This document shows positions 12,367-24,115 of a stretch of 64,000 nt of DNA, piece after piece. The position numbers and the translations under genes are program-made. The stretch lies in assembly GCA_946811695.1 (NCBI GenBank), contig OX328124.1:99501717-99565716 (forward strand), written 5' to 3'. Within the stretch, counting starts at the first letter, position 1, and every line of letters starts with the position of its first letter. This DNA is from Gonocerus acuteangulatus. Lineage: Eukaryota; Arthropoda; Insecta; Hemiptera; Coreidae. The notes under the pieces are model-generated. The model saw only the letters and a list, made by a program, of their open reading frames with translations, ran no database searches and was not told where the DNA came from.

Positions 12367-13019
12367 CAGGTTTTTATATATCGGCCCTCATTACTGTTGG
12401 TCTTTTCAAATTAAATATTGAATCGCAATCAGTGATTAAATTAAAATTATGTCAACTAATGTATTCCATTGAAATTGTTAATATAAATAAATAAATACCT
12501 CATTAAAGAATAATAACATAAAAATCCATACATGAGTAATGAGTTTTTTGCTCCATACTAACGGAGCAAATAAGTCCTCAAGTTAATCGTCAGAATCCGC
12601 CTATAAGGAGTAAGTATTTTCAAGGGAATTTCCAAGAGTCCACCGGCAAACAAAAGAACCAGAAGGGGCGTGGCCGGAGGGGAGCTAGGCCTTTCTACAG
12701 ATGCCCTGAATGCAGCGCGGGCGTCCTTTTGTTTGCGCCTATAGTGTCGGAGTGTCACGAAATATAATACTATAATAGGTTATGGTGGTGCTGTATTGTA
12801 TACAATCAGTGGGTATTGGACTATTTCTTTGCTCCGGAAGAGTTACATCAGTTTTGACCATTTTGGTAATGCCGAAGTCATTAATTTCCCCAGGGATTTG
12901 TTGACACCATGGCGATCGAATCTTATACACTGACTTTCCTTGGTGTGGTTTATTGAATGCCGGTTGAGTGAAAGAATTGATCTAAATGTAGTGAATGGGC
13001 TGGAAGTGAGTGAGGCTGG
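12367..13019. other. No gene seen
   Basis: No recognisable coding or repeat feature. Weakly GC-rich around 12640-12740, with short frames on both strands only. Confidence 0.5.
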
Positions 13020-13116
13020 TGATGGGGCCTCCTGTCAGAAACCGGTTAGTGGCAGTGTCTCTGTATATCCTGGCGTACCTCATGGTGAGATACCAGGACC
13101 GCTTCTGTTTACTCTC
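13020..13116 (+). pseudogene. Reverse-transcriptase motif relic
   Basis: One frame reads PGVPHGEIPGPLLFTL at about 13069-13116. This resembles the conserved non-LTR reverse-transcriptase motif GVPQGSxLGPLLF. The match stops where a (CT)n-rich microsatellite begins (about 13110-13190). No catalytic YADD motif or flanking domain remains. I read this as a small, decayed LINE fragment whose end has been overrun by the microsatellite; chance similarity is possible because the stretch is short. Confidence 0.5.
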
Positions 13117-13699
13117 TCTCTCTCTCTTTCTCTCACTTCCTCCCTCTCATCCACTCACTCGTCCTCTCTCTCTATTTCTCTCTTTCTCCTGCAGCCAGCC
13201 TACCTCTTATCTCCCTTACCTCCCTTATCTAGAACCGAGCTCCTATCTCCTCAATCTCAGACCTGTTCCAGTATAATTGTTAAATCTGTTCGGAGCAGGC
13301 TACTATTTGTTCTCTTCCTTGTGCGGCAACAAAAAACGTTCGGCTAGTTAATCATTTCCTATGTCAAAACAGATCCAATTTAGATAGCCCCAGGGCTTCC
13401 GATTATGATTTGTTTTGTCATAAACATAACCAGTCTATTTTGAGTTGCTTCTGCTTCTTATCGTGAAAATTATTCTATAGATTAAGGTGCCATTACACAG
13501 CTTCATCCATTTCTCCTTCATCACTTTCACTGACACTCGTGAATGAGATTCTCTCCTTTTCCATATTTAAGGAATTATCTGTCCATTATTATAATAATGC
13601 ATTGTTAATAATGACATTAAAATGTTTACCCTTAAAATCGAATCCCTTTGTTTCTGACGCCATTTCTTTGTGTGGTGATTTGTTATATATTTACTTATT
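13117..13699. other. (CT)-rich low complexity, then no gene seen
   Basis: CT-rich sequence to about 13200, giving a serine/leucine-rich artefactual frame, then unremarkable AT-rich sequence. Confidence 0.5.
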
Positions 13700-13896
13700 T
13701 TATTAAAGGCGCACCGACATCTAACCCATTAGTGCCCGGCTAACCTGTAGTGGTTTCCACCTTTGAAAAACATCTTAGGTGCAACTGGGAATTCTCTCAA
13801 TGGGCACCGAAATGATAAAACTCCCTACTGCAGCCGGTACTCAAACCCCTATCTCTCACAATCCAAGGCGTTAGTCACAAGAACACGGGGAGTCCC
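13700..13896 (-). mobile_element. tRNA-derived SINE-A copy
   Basis: On the minus strand the order is tRNA-like head (GACTAACGCCTTGGATTGTGAG, then GGGGTTTGAGTACC at the B-box position), body (GTGCCCATTGAGAGAATTCCC), and tail GATGTCGGTGCGCC followed by an A/T-rich end. It is nearly full length, and its head resembles the plus-strand copy at 44189 (GCTAACGCCTTGGATT). Confidence 0.8.
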
Positions 13897-14423
13897 AATT
13901 TTTATTATAATTTTTAATTAATATTATGTAATAATTATTATTATGTGTACAGCTTTGATTATATTTTTATTTCTTTTTTTCGTGTTTAATAAACAATTAG
14001 GCTATTAACGCCGGGCTATCTACAGATTGCCACCCTTTTTTAATACCAACAGCACGTGGTCGGTCACTGATTCAGGTTCTGACCACGCCCGACGTTGATT
14101 AACTTCGGTGATCTACAAGAACCGGTGCATTCAGCGTGGCTCGGGCCGTTGGCTATATTGTTACTACTAATTGTTTTATTTCCCCACAGAGAAATGACAT
14201 TTCTCTGGAAATAAAGTTAAATACATTAGTAATTGAAAGGAGTGGATAATGGAAGGTATATGACTCCGTTAATTCAATTTATAATGACGCCAACGAGTAA
14301 AAAAATGACGCCGGGCCCTCCTGAGACCACGGGCCCCTGACCAATTGTCCTCCGTGCCCCCCGCCTTTTGGAAGCCCTGTGTAATTAGTCCAAGTTTAGC
14401 CATGACAGTTTCAAAATTTTAAA
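13897..14423. other. No gene seen
   Basis: AT-rich to about 14000, then a mixed-composition stretch (14020-14380) with no open frame or repeat I recognise. Confidence 0.45.
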
Positions 14424-14566
14424 ATACGTTTTAGCGCGGTTCCTCCCTCCCCCATAGGGAGGAACCCCGCTTATAGGGTTGATACAATAAAACAATCCGG
14501 AAGTGCCGACTAGAAAATTTCGCGTTTCAGAACCCCTAGAGACCGAAAATAACGGTGGTTCAAATT

Positions 14567-14605
<39 letters not shown>

Positions 14606-16402
14606 CTGTTCGCTCATTTCTGGCTTCCCTGATGGTCCGATTTTGATGAAATTTGGTACAAAAATCCGTCGTCCAATTTGAAAGGTCAAGTTCGTTAACC
14701 AGCAAAATCCGCCCACTGGAAGATGGCGTTTGGGGCGAAATTCGCGCAGAAAAAATCGTAACGCTTACGTTTTTGAGTTCATAAGCTTGTAAGTACTTGT
14801 TTTATAGGCTTCTTGGGCTAGGAAAACGAATGAAACCATTTTCAAGGCGATAGCTTTAACTGTTGTCGAGAAAATTGGAAAAATAGTTTTTGAATTTCGT
14901 TTTTGGTTTGGGTACTTAGAATCAAGGGATTCAGTTGAAACATTATCTGCATGTTCTAATTTCATTAAAACTAATATGTTGAAAGTTATGTTACGTTTGG
15001 AGTTAAGGAAGGGTTAGAATAAAATATTTTATTAACAGACATAAAAAGTTTTGGTAACTTTGTATACTTTCCTTAATATCTCGAAAAAGGTTGAGAATCT
15101 TGGGAAACGGAAGATGACCATTAGAAAGCTCACTAAATGCTCTACAAAAATGGTTCTAAAGAAAGTTTTGATTAGGCGATGTCAATCGGAGAAATAAGTG
15201 CATAAAACTTTAAAGTAATTGATTTCGCTTATTCGAACTGTTCTTTTTCTCTTTGATTTTGGTACTTTGAATCACGGGATTCAGTTGAAACATTATCTGC
15301 ATGTTCTAATTTCATTAAAACTAATATGTTGAAAGTTATGTTACGTTTGGAGTTAAGGAAGGGTTAGAATAAAATATTTTATGAACAGACATGAAAAGTT
15401 TTGGTAACTTTGTATACCTTCCTTAATATCTCAAAAAAGGTTGAGAATCTTGGGAAACGGAAGATGACCATTAGAAAGGTCACTAAATGCTCTACAAAAA
15501 TGGTTCTAAAGAATGTTTTGATTAGGCGATGTCAATCGGAGAAATAAGTGCATAAAACTTTAAAGTAATTGATTTCGCTTATTCGAACTGTTCTTTTTCT
15601 CTTTGATTTTGGTACTTAGAATCACGGGATTCAGTTGAAACATTATCTGCATGTTCTAATTTCATTAAAACTAATATGTTGAAAGTTATGTTACGTTTGG
15701 AGTTAAGGAAGGGTTAGAATAAAATATTTTATGAACAGACATGAAAAGTTTTGGTAACTTTGTATACTTTCCTTAATATCTCGAAAAAGGTTGAGAATCT
15801 TGGGAAACGGAAGATGACCATTAGAAAGGTCACTAAATGCTCTACAAAAATGGTTCTAAAGAATGTTTTGATTAAGCGATGTCAATCGGAGAAATAAGTG
15901 CATAAAACTTTAAAGTAATTGATTTCGCTTATTCGGACTGTTCTTTTTCTCTTTGATTTTGGTACTTAGAATTATGGGATTCAGTTGAAACATTTTCTGC
16001 ATGTTCTACATTCATTATACCTAATATGTTGAAATTTTTGTTACGTTTAGAGTTTAGGAAGGGTTAGAATAAAATATTTTATTAACAGACATAAAAAGTT
16101 TTGGTAACTTTGTATACTTTCCTTAATATCTCGAAAAAGGTTGAGAATCTTGGGAAACGGAAGATGACCATTAGAAAGCTCACTAAATGCTCTACAAAAA
16201 TGGTTCTAAAGAAAGTTTTGATTAGGCGATGTCAATCGGAGAAATAAGTGCTTAAAACTTTAAAGTAATTGATTTCGCTTATTCGAACTGTTCTTTTTGT
16301 CTGTTTTATTCCTTGTTATTTTTAAATTGCTTATAGTCAGATAATCTATTTGACAATAAAACAGATTAAGTAAAATAAGAAGATCAATTTATTGTTACAA
16401 AT
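14424..16402 (-). mobile_element. Composite repeat, inverted copy B (four 350-bp units)
   Basis: Reverse complement of the element at 4798-6090. Read on the minus strand it starts near AACAATAAATTGATC (16402), runs through four tandem 350-base units, then the (AT)n tract (14570-14602), and ends with the GC hairpin and GCGCTAAAA at about 14424. It is about 0.7 kb longer than copy A, which is the length of two extra units. After GCGCTAAAA the two copies diverge, so that is the shared 3' boundary. Confidence 0.8.
14911..16305 (-). repeat. Four tandem 350-bp units
   Basis: The anchor GGTACTT(A/T)GAATC occurs at 14911, 15261, 15611 and 15961, exactly 350 bases apart. The middle units are almost identical, the 16 kb unit is more divergent, and the last runs to about 16305. 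The near identity of neighbours suggests recent unequal exchange or slippage inside the mobile repeat. No frame runs through the unit. Confidence 0.95.
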
Positions 16403-16620
16403 GTAGCGTTCAAAGAGAGAGATCCCAAGGCTTTCCAAATGCCTCTGAGCGGAGGCCTTTCTGCCCGACTTATGGTATAGCTGACCCATACAGGTAAGAT
16501 TGTAAATCAAGACCTTTCAAGACTGGTTTGTTTGAGATTTCATTTGGATGGTGTTTCGCTATTGATCTAAACAAAGTAATAACTGTTTCTATTCTATGCC
16601 TTCATAAACACTAGAGATAA

Positions 16621-16668
16621 GAACGGAACCGCGCTAAGATGACGCAGTTCTTGCGAATCGGACTTTTT
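16621..16668 (+). repeat. Short dispersed repeat (GGAACCGCGCTAAGATG family), copy 2
   Basis: Reads GGAACCGCGCTAAGATGACG, then CAGTTCTTGCGAATCGGACTTTT. It is the inverted counterpart of the copy at 3010-3056, with only a few differences. Confidence 0.65.
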
Positions 16669-16980
16669 TAGTACATATTTTGGCTTGAATTTCATGCCTT
16701 CGTCAGGGCCACGAGGAAAACAAGTTCTGGTCCATTTGAAAGTCACAATCTCAAAAGTATCAGTTATCCTTGGCATATTGGTCATAAAAACTACCTAATC
16801 TTTATTTATTTACTATCTAGGCTAAACCTCTACTAATTCAACATTTATTGGATAGGATATCCACGGCCAACAATATCTTCTAAATGAAGATATTTACATT
16901 TCCTTAACAGTGAAACGAGCTTGCAAATTTAAGGTTCTTTACCAAATCATAGTATGGGTAAGCTTCATAAGGAAACATTC

Positions 16981-17019
16981 TAAAATGACGGAGTTCCTAT
17001 GAGTTTGGCGTTTTTCTAG
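16981..17019 (+). repeat. Short dispersed repeat, weak copy 3
   Basis: CTAAAATGACGGAGTTCCTATGAGTTTGGCGTTTTTCTAG aligns with the second half of the copy at 16621 (ATGACGCAGTTCTTGCGAATCGGACTTTTTTAG). Confidence 0.45.
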
Positions 17020-18721
17020 TATAATAATTATTTATTAATTTACTCGAAGTAATTAGCCTAACTTTTCTCCCATGCTCTAGCCATTTATTTCTCTGAAGAA
17101 ATGATAGATATCCATCAGAGATTACTAACATTCCACCTTAATAAGACTCGACAAAGATACCGCAGTGTTCTTTATTCTTATTGTGTTATTTCTCGCGGTC
17201 CCATTATAAGAAGTACCGGATACGAGAACACCATCTTTCTGTGAGAAAAGGCGTGGCTGCCTTTTATTCCCATCTTCGACGTCCATAATTTCAACGGGAG
17301 CAGAACTCACGACATCACAACAGCATGTGCATTGTTCCTGCAGATGGCGTTCTGACACAAAGAATTATCATTATGGTGCTCGTTTATTTACATATACAGA
17401 AATAATTAATTGCCCAGCTTGAATAAATGCATTACCATTTTACTTCACACCCTTCCTGAGAGTTGAACATTTCAGAAGCTCAATTTAGTTTTAAAGAACA
17501 GTTAATTCAACTAACAATCCACCGACCACACTCAGTAGTAGTGTGTTCCCAGAAAAAACCATATTGACTGTTACATATTATTGGATTTACTAATTGATGA
17601 AATGCTAAATTATATTTATTAAATTCAATTTCAAAAAGACAAAGTCGGATATATAGTTTTCTTATAGACAAGTGGGTATGAATTGCGCCCTAAAATCTGA
17701 AATCAAAAAATCCGTACAAAGTACTACAGTACATTTAGTAGGGTGATAATCTTATTGGTATTCACCGTTATTGTTTAATCTAGAAGCTACCCTCGACCAC
17801 CTCCGCATGGCTTTCCCCCGCAAATGTCACCTGGCGCACAAATTTCTTCAATATTTGCTGTCCATAAAACAGCTTGGAAAGTCTGTTCTACTTACTCAAA
17901 GAAGTCTATAAATTCTGTCAAGCCAAAAGCCACACTAATGGCAATAGGTATATTTTCGACAAGTATTACGGAGTACATGTTGTCAAGAAAATTATATTTT
18001 ACATTAAACACAAATTAAAAGACTATTCTAAATAACAGCTAAATTTCCTTACTTATTTATAAAAAAAATATATTTTCATATATTTTCCAAATACTCTAAT
18101 CACAGAGGATTAAAGTTCTATATGGGTATTTATTCATTTAATATGAATTGCCTTAGGTTAAGCTATATGCAGAAAAGTAATATAATTTTGACATTTCATC
18201 CTGTTCTATTGTCTTAAGAAAGTTAAAGAAGTGATTGGGCTGCATATTTACTAATTTTGGGGGAAGGTCTGATATTTTTGAGTAATATATGGGACAATTT
18301 ATATAAAAGTGTTATCTTCTGGTTAATTTTTGTTACACAGAAGACAAGTATGTTCTGTTATTAAAGTTGTGTTTCAGGGATAATTTGATAAGCTTTAAAC
18401 TGGATGACTGAAATTTTCGATCCTTGAATATACGAATTATGTTACATACCTAGTCCTGGTCAGAGAAGAATGAAAAGGTATATTCTCCCGACCATCCATT
18501 GAAAATTAGGAATCGACCCTCGCCATAGAATAGAACCATTCAAGTGCAGAATTCCAGGGAGCCGACCCTCCTTTCATTTCTTCTGTTCCCATGGCTTACC
18601 CTAAGCAAGTATTTCGACTGAGGGGTATAGGCATTTTCACATTTCAGTCTTCTTTCGCGAGGCTATGAATTTCGTTTATTTTTTATATATTTTTGTAAAC
18701 TCTATACAGGCTACAAATAAC

Positions 18722-18757
18722 AAAAGTCCGTCACGCAGGAGCTGCATAACTAAGCAC
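18722..18757 (-). repeat. Short dispersed repeat, weak copy 4
   Basis: Minus strand CTTAGTTATGCAGCTCCTGCGTGACGGACTTTTG aligns with CTAAGATGCTGCAGTTCCTGCGAGTCGGACTTTT of copy 1. Confidence 0.5.
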
Positions 18758-18862
18758 TTTCCTCAGAATTTGAGTAAATTTACTTCTTTATTATTTATTT
18801 TTCAATGAAATAAATTATTACAAGTAGATTTTCTTTGTATATATTCCGGAAACTAGTAGTAT

Positions 18863-19412
18863 TAACCAGGCTTAGAATTGGAGACTGCTTACTGACTCAC
18901 GGATATCACATGCGTATGACAGACATACCAAGGTGCAGACATTGCGACAAGGACCTTGTTAAGTGAAACAAGTACTACAGGACTGAGAGACAACTTAAAA
19001 ATACCACACAACTTACTTGACTTATTGTCACCAGGTAGCCCTTACATCTACACAATACTTCAACATTTAATGACAAATAACATTTACTCTAAAATTTAAT
19101 GAAACCTCTAATATTTAAATATAATACAATTGAGTATTAAGTCTTAAAATCAACAAGCTTTAAAATTGACATTTTTCCATAACAAAAGTAAAACTGGTAT
19201 TTCTATTAATTAAATTTAGGTACTTATTTTTTTCTTGTAAGTTAACTTAATTTTATTTTATTATTATTATCTTATTACTCATTATTTTGTCTCATTTTTT
19301 TATATTTTTTGATCTTGTTGATTATTTATTTTTTCGGACTGGGACTGATTTTAGTGTTCAAAAACTGTGACAAAAGACCATCGCCAAAGTTGTGGGGCTC
19401 AAATAAATAAAT
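18863..19412 (+). pseudogene. 3' end relic of a Jockey/I-group LINE
   Basis: One plus-strand frame reads LRIGDCLLTHGYHM, then PRCRHCDKDL, before a stop. This is the region just after the RNase H domain of Jockey/I-group non-LTR elements, where RLRIGH-x-RLTH is followed by a CxxC...HxxxC metal-binding knuckle. The CxxC is visible; the His/Cys half is lost. The rest is 3' UTR-like and ends in (AAAT)n-type sequence at about 19400-19412, a typical LINE tail. The 5' truncation and stops show it is dead. Confidence 0.65.
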
Positions 19413-20546
19413 ACATTTTTATATATTCTAATATCTTATTAATATGTGATACACAAAATATAATCTAAAGACATATGATTGAGGCAGAAAAAAAAGTCCG
19501 GATGCCAATTTTAAGTCCCGGATGCCAATAAACGTTTTGATTACAATATTTTCTTTACATGTTTTAAAGCCATTTAATTATGAAAATCTCGGTGAGTCTG
19601 ATAAATGTAAGCTTATGTTTCAATTGAAGTGTTAGTCATTTATTGTATTTATATTCTGTTATGCCCTTTTCCAACTAAAAATCCATCTAATTTACATATT
19701 TAAAAAAATAGTTTGGTCCTAAACATTTACATATTTAATATATATAATCAATATTTAAATTAATAATTAATTAGAGAGTGGCAGATAGCCCGGCCCAAAT
19801 TAACACGCCTATAAACCACACATTAAAAAATAAATAATAAGATATTTAACATTAAATTCCTATTGCAATTTTTTTTCTGCTTTTTGTTTGGCAAAGTGTA
19901 GCCTACCCCATGGAAATTATTTGTTTCCAGTTAATATTATTGTCCTTTTTCTGACTAATGTAATTAAAATATTTTTAAATTTGAACAAAAATTACAATCA
20001 TGTAGATGTCATAATCATGTGCGTAAAGACATAAACATGTAGTGTCAAGGGTTCACAGATTAAGAAAATACATTACTCCTTTTTTGAATTGTCAAAAATA
20101 GGTTTACAACCCAAAAAACCTGAATTTTGAATGTGTAACAATTTTTACACTGCTATAAGTTTTACTTGTAATTTTGACTCGACCGTGGTCTTGTAGTCTA
20201 TCTGGATGATATTCTCCTCCGTAGCACAGCTGAAATCCCGCTGAATATGCAATCGATCCCGGGTTATGCATTGCCTCGTTGCACAGAGATCTGATACCTC
20301 GTGAGCATTCTTCATTCCTAATCAAACTCTGTGCGGTTTGTTTGCTCCTTGATTAAATGACTTATTGCAGTTTAAGGTGCAGAATCCAGTTGTCAGTTGA
20401 AATTGATTTTATTTCCAAAAAGGAACGCAACAGTACGGCAATTACAGATAAATTTTAATTGCTCCAGCTTCACCGTTATCCTCAGCCTCAAACGCGTAAA
20501 TGTGTTCTAGCGTCTCTCCTTTCAATGTGTTTACATACATATAAGA

Positions 20547-20547
<1 letters not shown>
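19413..20547. other. No gene seen
   Basis: AT-rich. A short duplication of GTCCGGATGCCAA / TCCCGGATGCCAA lies near 19500. A tRNA-like fragment around 20178-20270 was considered but not called. Confidence 0.5.

Positions 20548-20627
<80 letters not shown>
20548..20627. repeat. (AT)n/(AC)n microsatellite
   Basis: Uninterrupted AT repeat passing into a short ACACAC run. Confidence 0.98.
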
Positions 20628-22394
20628 GGTATATGACATCGCTCCACATTGATTAAGAAAATGTAAATTACTAAAATTATCCGATTACACTGGTCTACAA
20701 AATTTAACTTTTTGTATGCCTTTCAATTGAATACTACATTTTTATACAGCTTTGAGGTTACTGAATACGAAAACACGAAAATATTTTTTTTTTAATTAGC
20801 TCTTATTTTGAAAATATGCAAATTTTGACTATTAGCAACTATTTAAAGTATAAAACAGTTTATTAAAAAAAAAGTTAGTTTTCATTTATTTTTTTATTTA
20901 CTTTTTAGATAAAATTGGATTTGTACTATTAACAAAATATGCAAATCTGTTGAATACATAATTTCTCTTCAGTTTCGTTTGTCTACTTTAATTGCTTTCA
21001 GGGGTATTTCTTCTTAAATTTCAGCAGTAGTCCGCTAACATTCCATCGACTCTGTGTTTTTTTTTCTTTTGTCGAGATATCTTGGTGGAATCTTTCACCA
21101 TGTTTGTCACTTACATCACTGCAGGTAGAAGGATAAAAATCAAGATGAGAATGAACAAAATAAATTTTTAGAGACATATTGCAAGCCAGCTGTTGATACT
21201 TTTGAAGTAGATTGTTTACAAGTTCAACATAATTTTTATTTGTCTTATTGCCAAAGAAACTATGAACGATTGCTCTAAAAGATTCCTTTGCTTCTTTTTC
21301 AAAGCCTCCTTTTCATTATAAGGGAGTATCATCTTAATGATAAATCTATCGCGTTCATTGCATTATATTGAATATGGCACAAATGATCAATAAGAACTAA
21401 CTATGAATTTTTGACTTGTATTTTTATCTTCTGCGCGTGAAATATTATCAATATAGTATATTTTCATGTACAAGACAAATTTCACGTAGACCATTGTAAT
21501 TAAAGGCATACCTCTTGATAAAATGTCCATGTGAAAGGACGATAAGGGAAAGCTCAAGAAAATAAGGACATTAATCCCGTTTGAAAAAAGGCTTGAATCC
21601 ATTGCTGGAGTTGAGATGACGGATGTTGCACCCTATCGCTATCTCGGTGAAGATACATTTCGAGGGCTATGCACACGAACAAAGCTCTCTCTCCATACCT
21701 AATTGCATATTCAGTCGGATCGAGCGCCGAGTGTGAAAACACGCTTTGATTTAGAGACTCTTTGGGGAGACTTACTGCTCTCATCCCTTCCAGATCTAGA
21801 TCCCTGTCTCTGCTTCTTGCATCATAAGCAGTCTGCACTTACAAAGGCATTCTTCATTCAAATGGAAGACATCTTCGCTTATCGATGCTATTCTATTAAG
21901 CAGTATGGGTTTGTGCTCTGGATTTATTTACAGCCTCAAAAATGCTCAGATTTTCATGAAACTTGTACGAAAAGACTCAGCCTGATTTAAAATTACTAGT
22001 TCAATAATTTCGGTATTTCGTTATGGCGGATTGAGAGAAAACTTTTTTCAAGCCTTTAATGTTCATTGAAATGTTTAAATATAAATTTTGGTTACGGTTA
22101 GGAAGGGAGGAAATATTGCAAACATATTCCATGGATAAGCACTACCACTTTTTTGAGACCTCCATTAAGTTTTTTTGGTTTTATAAAAATGATCAAAGTC
22201 CAATCGCGTCCATCAGTTCTAAAAAAAAACACAATTTGAGTTACTGTCAGGGGACTAGGGTGACTTAAATTGTCATGTTTTCATGTTTCAAATATGTCTT
22301 TATAAAATTGACGGCCGGGCAAAAATGTTAAATAAATCATCATAATTCTATCAAAAATGCTCTTAAACTGAAATCACCCTAGATATAAAAAATA
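20628..22394. other. No gene seen
   Basis: AT-rich. On the minus strand a GC-richer frame at about 21660-21838 (containing YDARSRDRDLDLEG) stands out slightly, but I see no homology or clear splice signals. Confidence 0.45.
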
Positions 22395-22490
22395 TTTATT
22401 TTATTGAAAATTTGAAAGCCCACTTATAGATAACACAAATAGGATTAGGCTGATGCCTTTTCTTTTTGGATGAAAAGCCACAACACCGCA
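22395..22490 (-). mobile_element. Diverged SINE-B fragment
   Basis: Minus strand GTGGCTTTTCATCCAAAAAGAAAAGGCATCAGCC matches the SINE-B body GGTGGCTTTTCTTTCGAAAAAAGAAAAGGCTTCACCCC seen at 49320. The tRNA-like head is missing or unrecognisable. Confidence 0.65.
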
Positions 22491-23755
22491 TATAAATTAA
22501 AATTAATTAATTAAGAACAACCCCTTGCAACGGGAAACATGAGACAACCCGTCTTTGAAGAGTCATTTATTTATGCAGTTCCTACGTGATGTACATTTTT
22601 ATTCTTGCAATGATGGTCCTGGATGACATTTATTTGTTGTTTGCCCCAGAAGTTTTTTGACATGGATATGTCTTAGCTGTGGCCTAGTGTGACGCTAGAA
22701 CTGTAACGGTTCGGCTAAGTCCGGACGATGGTGCACGAGGGTTCCGTTTCTATGGTGACTAACCCACGTGGTTACTTCACTATCGAAACCGGCAAATATT
22801 CATAGGTTATGGCGGAAAATCGTTGGAGATTAAATCAGTGGAGTTGGTTACAGCTTAATATTAAGCATTACTAATGGACAATAAATAATGGGCCACCTTC
22901 CAGATGAATAATAAATTGTTTGGATAACTCATTATGCCCCCTTTAGACATATCCATGATACAAGCTATTTCCCACAGGGGAATTGACCTAGCCTATGACA
23001 CTCCCCTATTTGGCCAAGTTAGGTCAAAATCGGTGTGCGGATTTGTATAAGGAACAATCTTTTCCAAAATGTTGTGGAACCGTATTTAATAAAATCCAAA
23101 GAGGAAAGCAAAAAATGTTTACTTAATGGCTGCATGGCTAATACATGAATTTATCTAATTTTAATTTCCATTACATTCAAAAGTCCAACATAATAATTCA
23201 AAATGGCGAGCAAATGAGACATCTTCTAGAATTATGAGTCTTGCTACTAATTGTTGCCTGGCAGTTAATTTGCAGTGTTTATGTCTTAATAAGGCAAAAA
23301 TTCCTTTAATCCTTGGAGTGGATATAAAGTCAGAGGGAAGAAGCAACCGATGCTTGTGGACCTGGTGTTTAAGCTTCACTAATCACTACGGAATAAAGTA
23401 CGGACAATAGCTTTCTCAGGGTAATCTTGTTGGGAGTGTGCGTGTTTTAGTTCGTAATTAAATGGTGCAATTTGCACATGTTTCTTATGGTCGGAGGTTT
23501 TACTGCGCAACCTTGTCCATTTATGATCCTGTCATAAAAGGGAAAATTATTACCTGTAGTTTAGATTTAAAACGTCATTCTATTACGAAATAAACAACTA
23601 CTGTTTTTGAGAGGGATTTATTCTTTTTAGCGCGTTTTTCTCTCCAAGCTAGAAGGAAACTCGCTTATAACTATGATCGGAAGAGTTGATGAGAAGGATC
23701 CACGATTCAGAATCCATAGGAAACTAAAGTACTTTTGGTCTACATTTGTTTGTAA
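22491..23755. other. No gene seen
   Basis: Mixed AT-rich sequence without a recognisable frame or repeat. The stretch at 23629-23690 (TTTTAGCGCG...GGAAACTCGCTTATAA) weakly resembles the hairpin end of the composite repeat. Confidence 0.45.
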
Positions 23756-24115
23756 CTTGTCCTCTTCCAAATAAATTTTTCCTATTTTTTTAATAAAGGC
23801 CTTATAGACCACAAAATTCCTTCACAACTTTATTTAAAACATTTTATTTGTGTCGACTAGTTTCCGGCAAACTTGGCCTCTCTTCATAGACAAACTGTTC
23901 TTATACATAGTAGTCGTCATCTAATAAATTAGACCAAAACAAAGAAAAATTAAACTTTTTTTTTTTTTTAATCTTAAGGGAACAAACACCAGCGAAGTCT
24001 GTGAAGAGACACCAAGTTTGCCGGAAACTAGTCGACTTAAATAAAATGGCTTAAATTAATCAATTTTGTGACCTATAAGGCCTTTATTAAAAGAAGAGGA
24101 AATATATATGTATAT
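23756..24115. mobile_element. Inverted-repeat element with AGTTTGCCGGAAACTAGTCGAC core
   Basis: The left arm (about 23756-23905) is the reverse complement of the right arm (about 24000-24115). Shared landmarks are AAGTTTGCCGGAAACTAGTCGAC, AATAAAATG and TATAAGGCCTTTATTAAAA. The spacer of about 100 bases is T-rich. The phrase GAAGAGA-(N)-GCCGGAAACTAGTC resembles, loosely, a hammerhead core, and the tail-to-tail layout parallels the unit at 63534-63806. No TSD is evident. Confidence 0.65.

Larger units (their letters stand above)
16403..18862. other. No gene seen; contains short dispersed repeats
   Basis: Mostly AT-rich. Copies of the GGAACCGCGCTAAGATG family lie at 16621, 16981 and 18722. On the minus strand at about 16664-16712 the phrase CCTGACGAAGGCATGAAATTCAAGCC followed by AAAA is a degenerate hammerhead-like motif. 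Frames at 17125-17358 and 17824-18018 show no known domain. Confidence 0.5.

Noticed and set aside
20178..20300. tRNA-like stretch (GTGGTCTTGTAGTC...CAATCGATCCCGGG) on the plus strand
   Set aside because: The A-box-like and B-box-like parts are too degenerate and too far apart, and no body or tail matches either SINE family here.
21554..21838. 94-codon minus-strand frame with a charged start (YDARSRDRDLDLEG)
   Set aside because: Could be an exon, but boundaries are not supported by convincing splice sites and no homology is apparent.
22690..22740. Possible tRNA-derived fragment (GGCCTAGTGTGACGCTAGAAC...AACGGTTCGGC)
   Set aside because: Only one box resembles Pol III sites and no SINE body follows.
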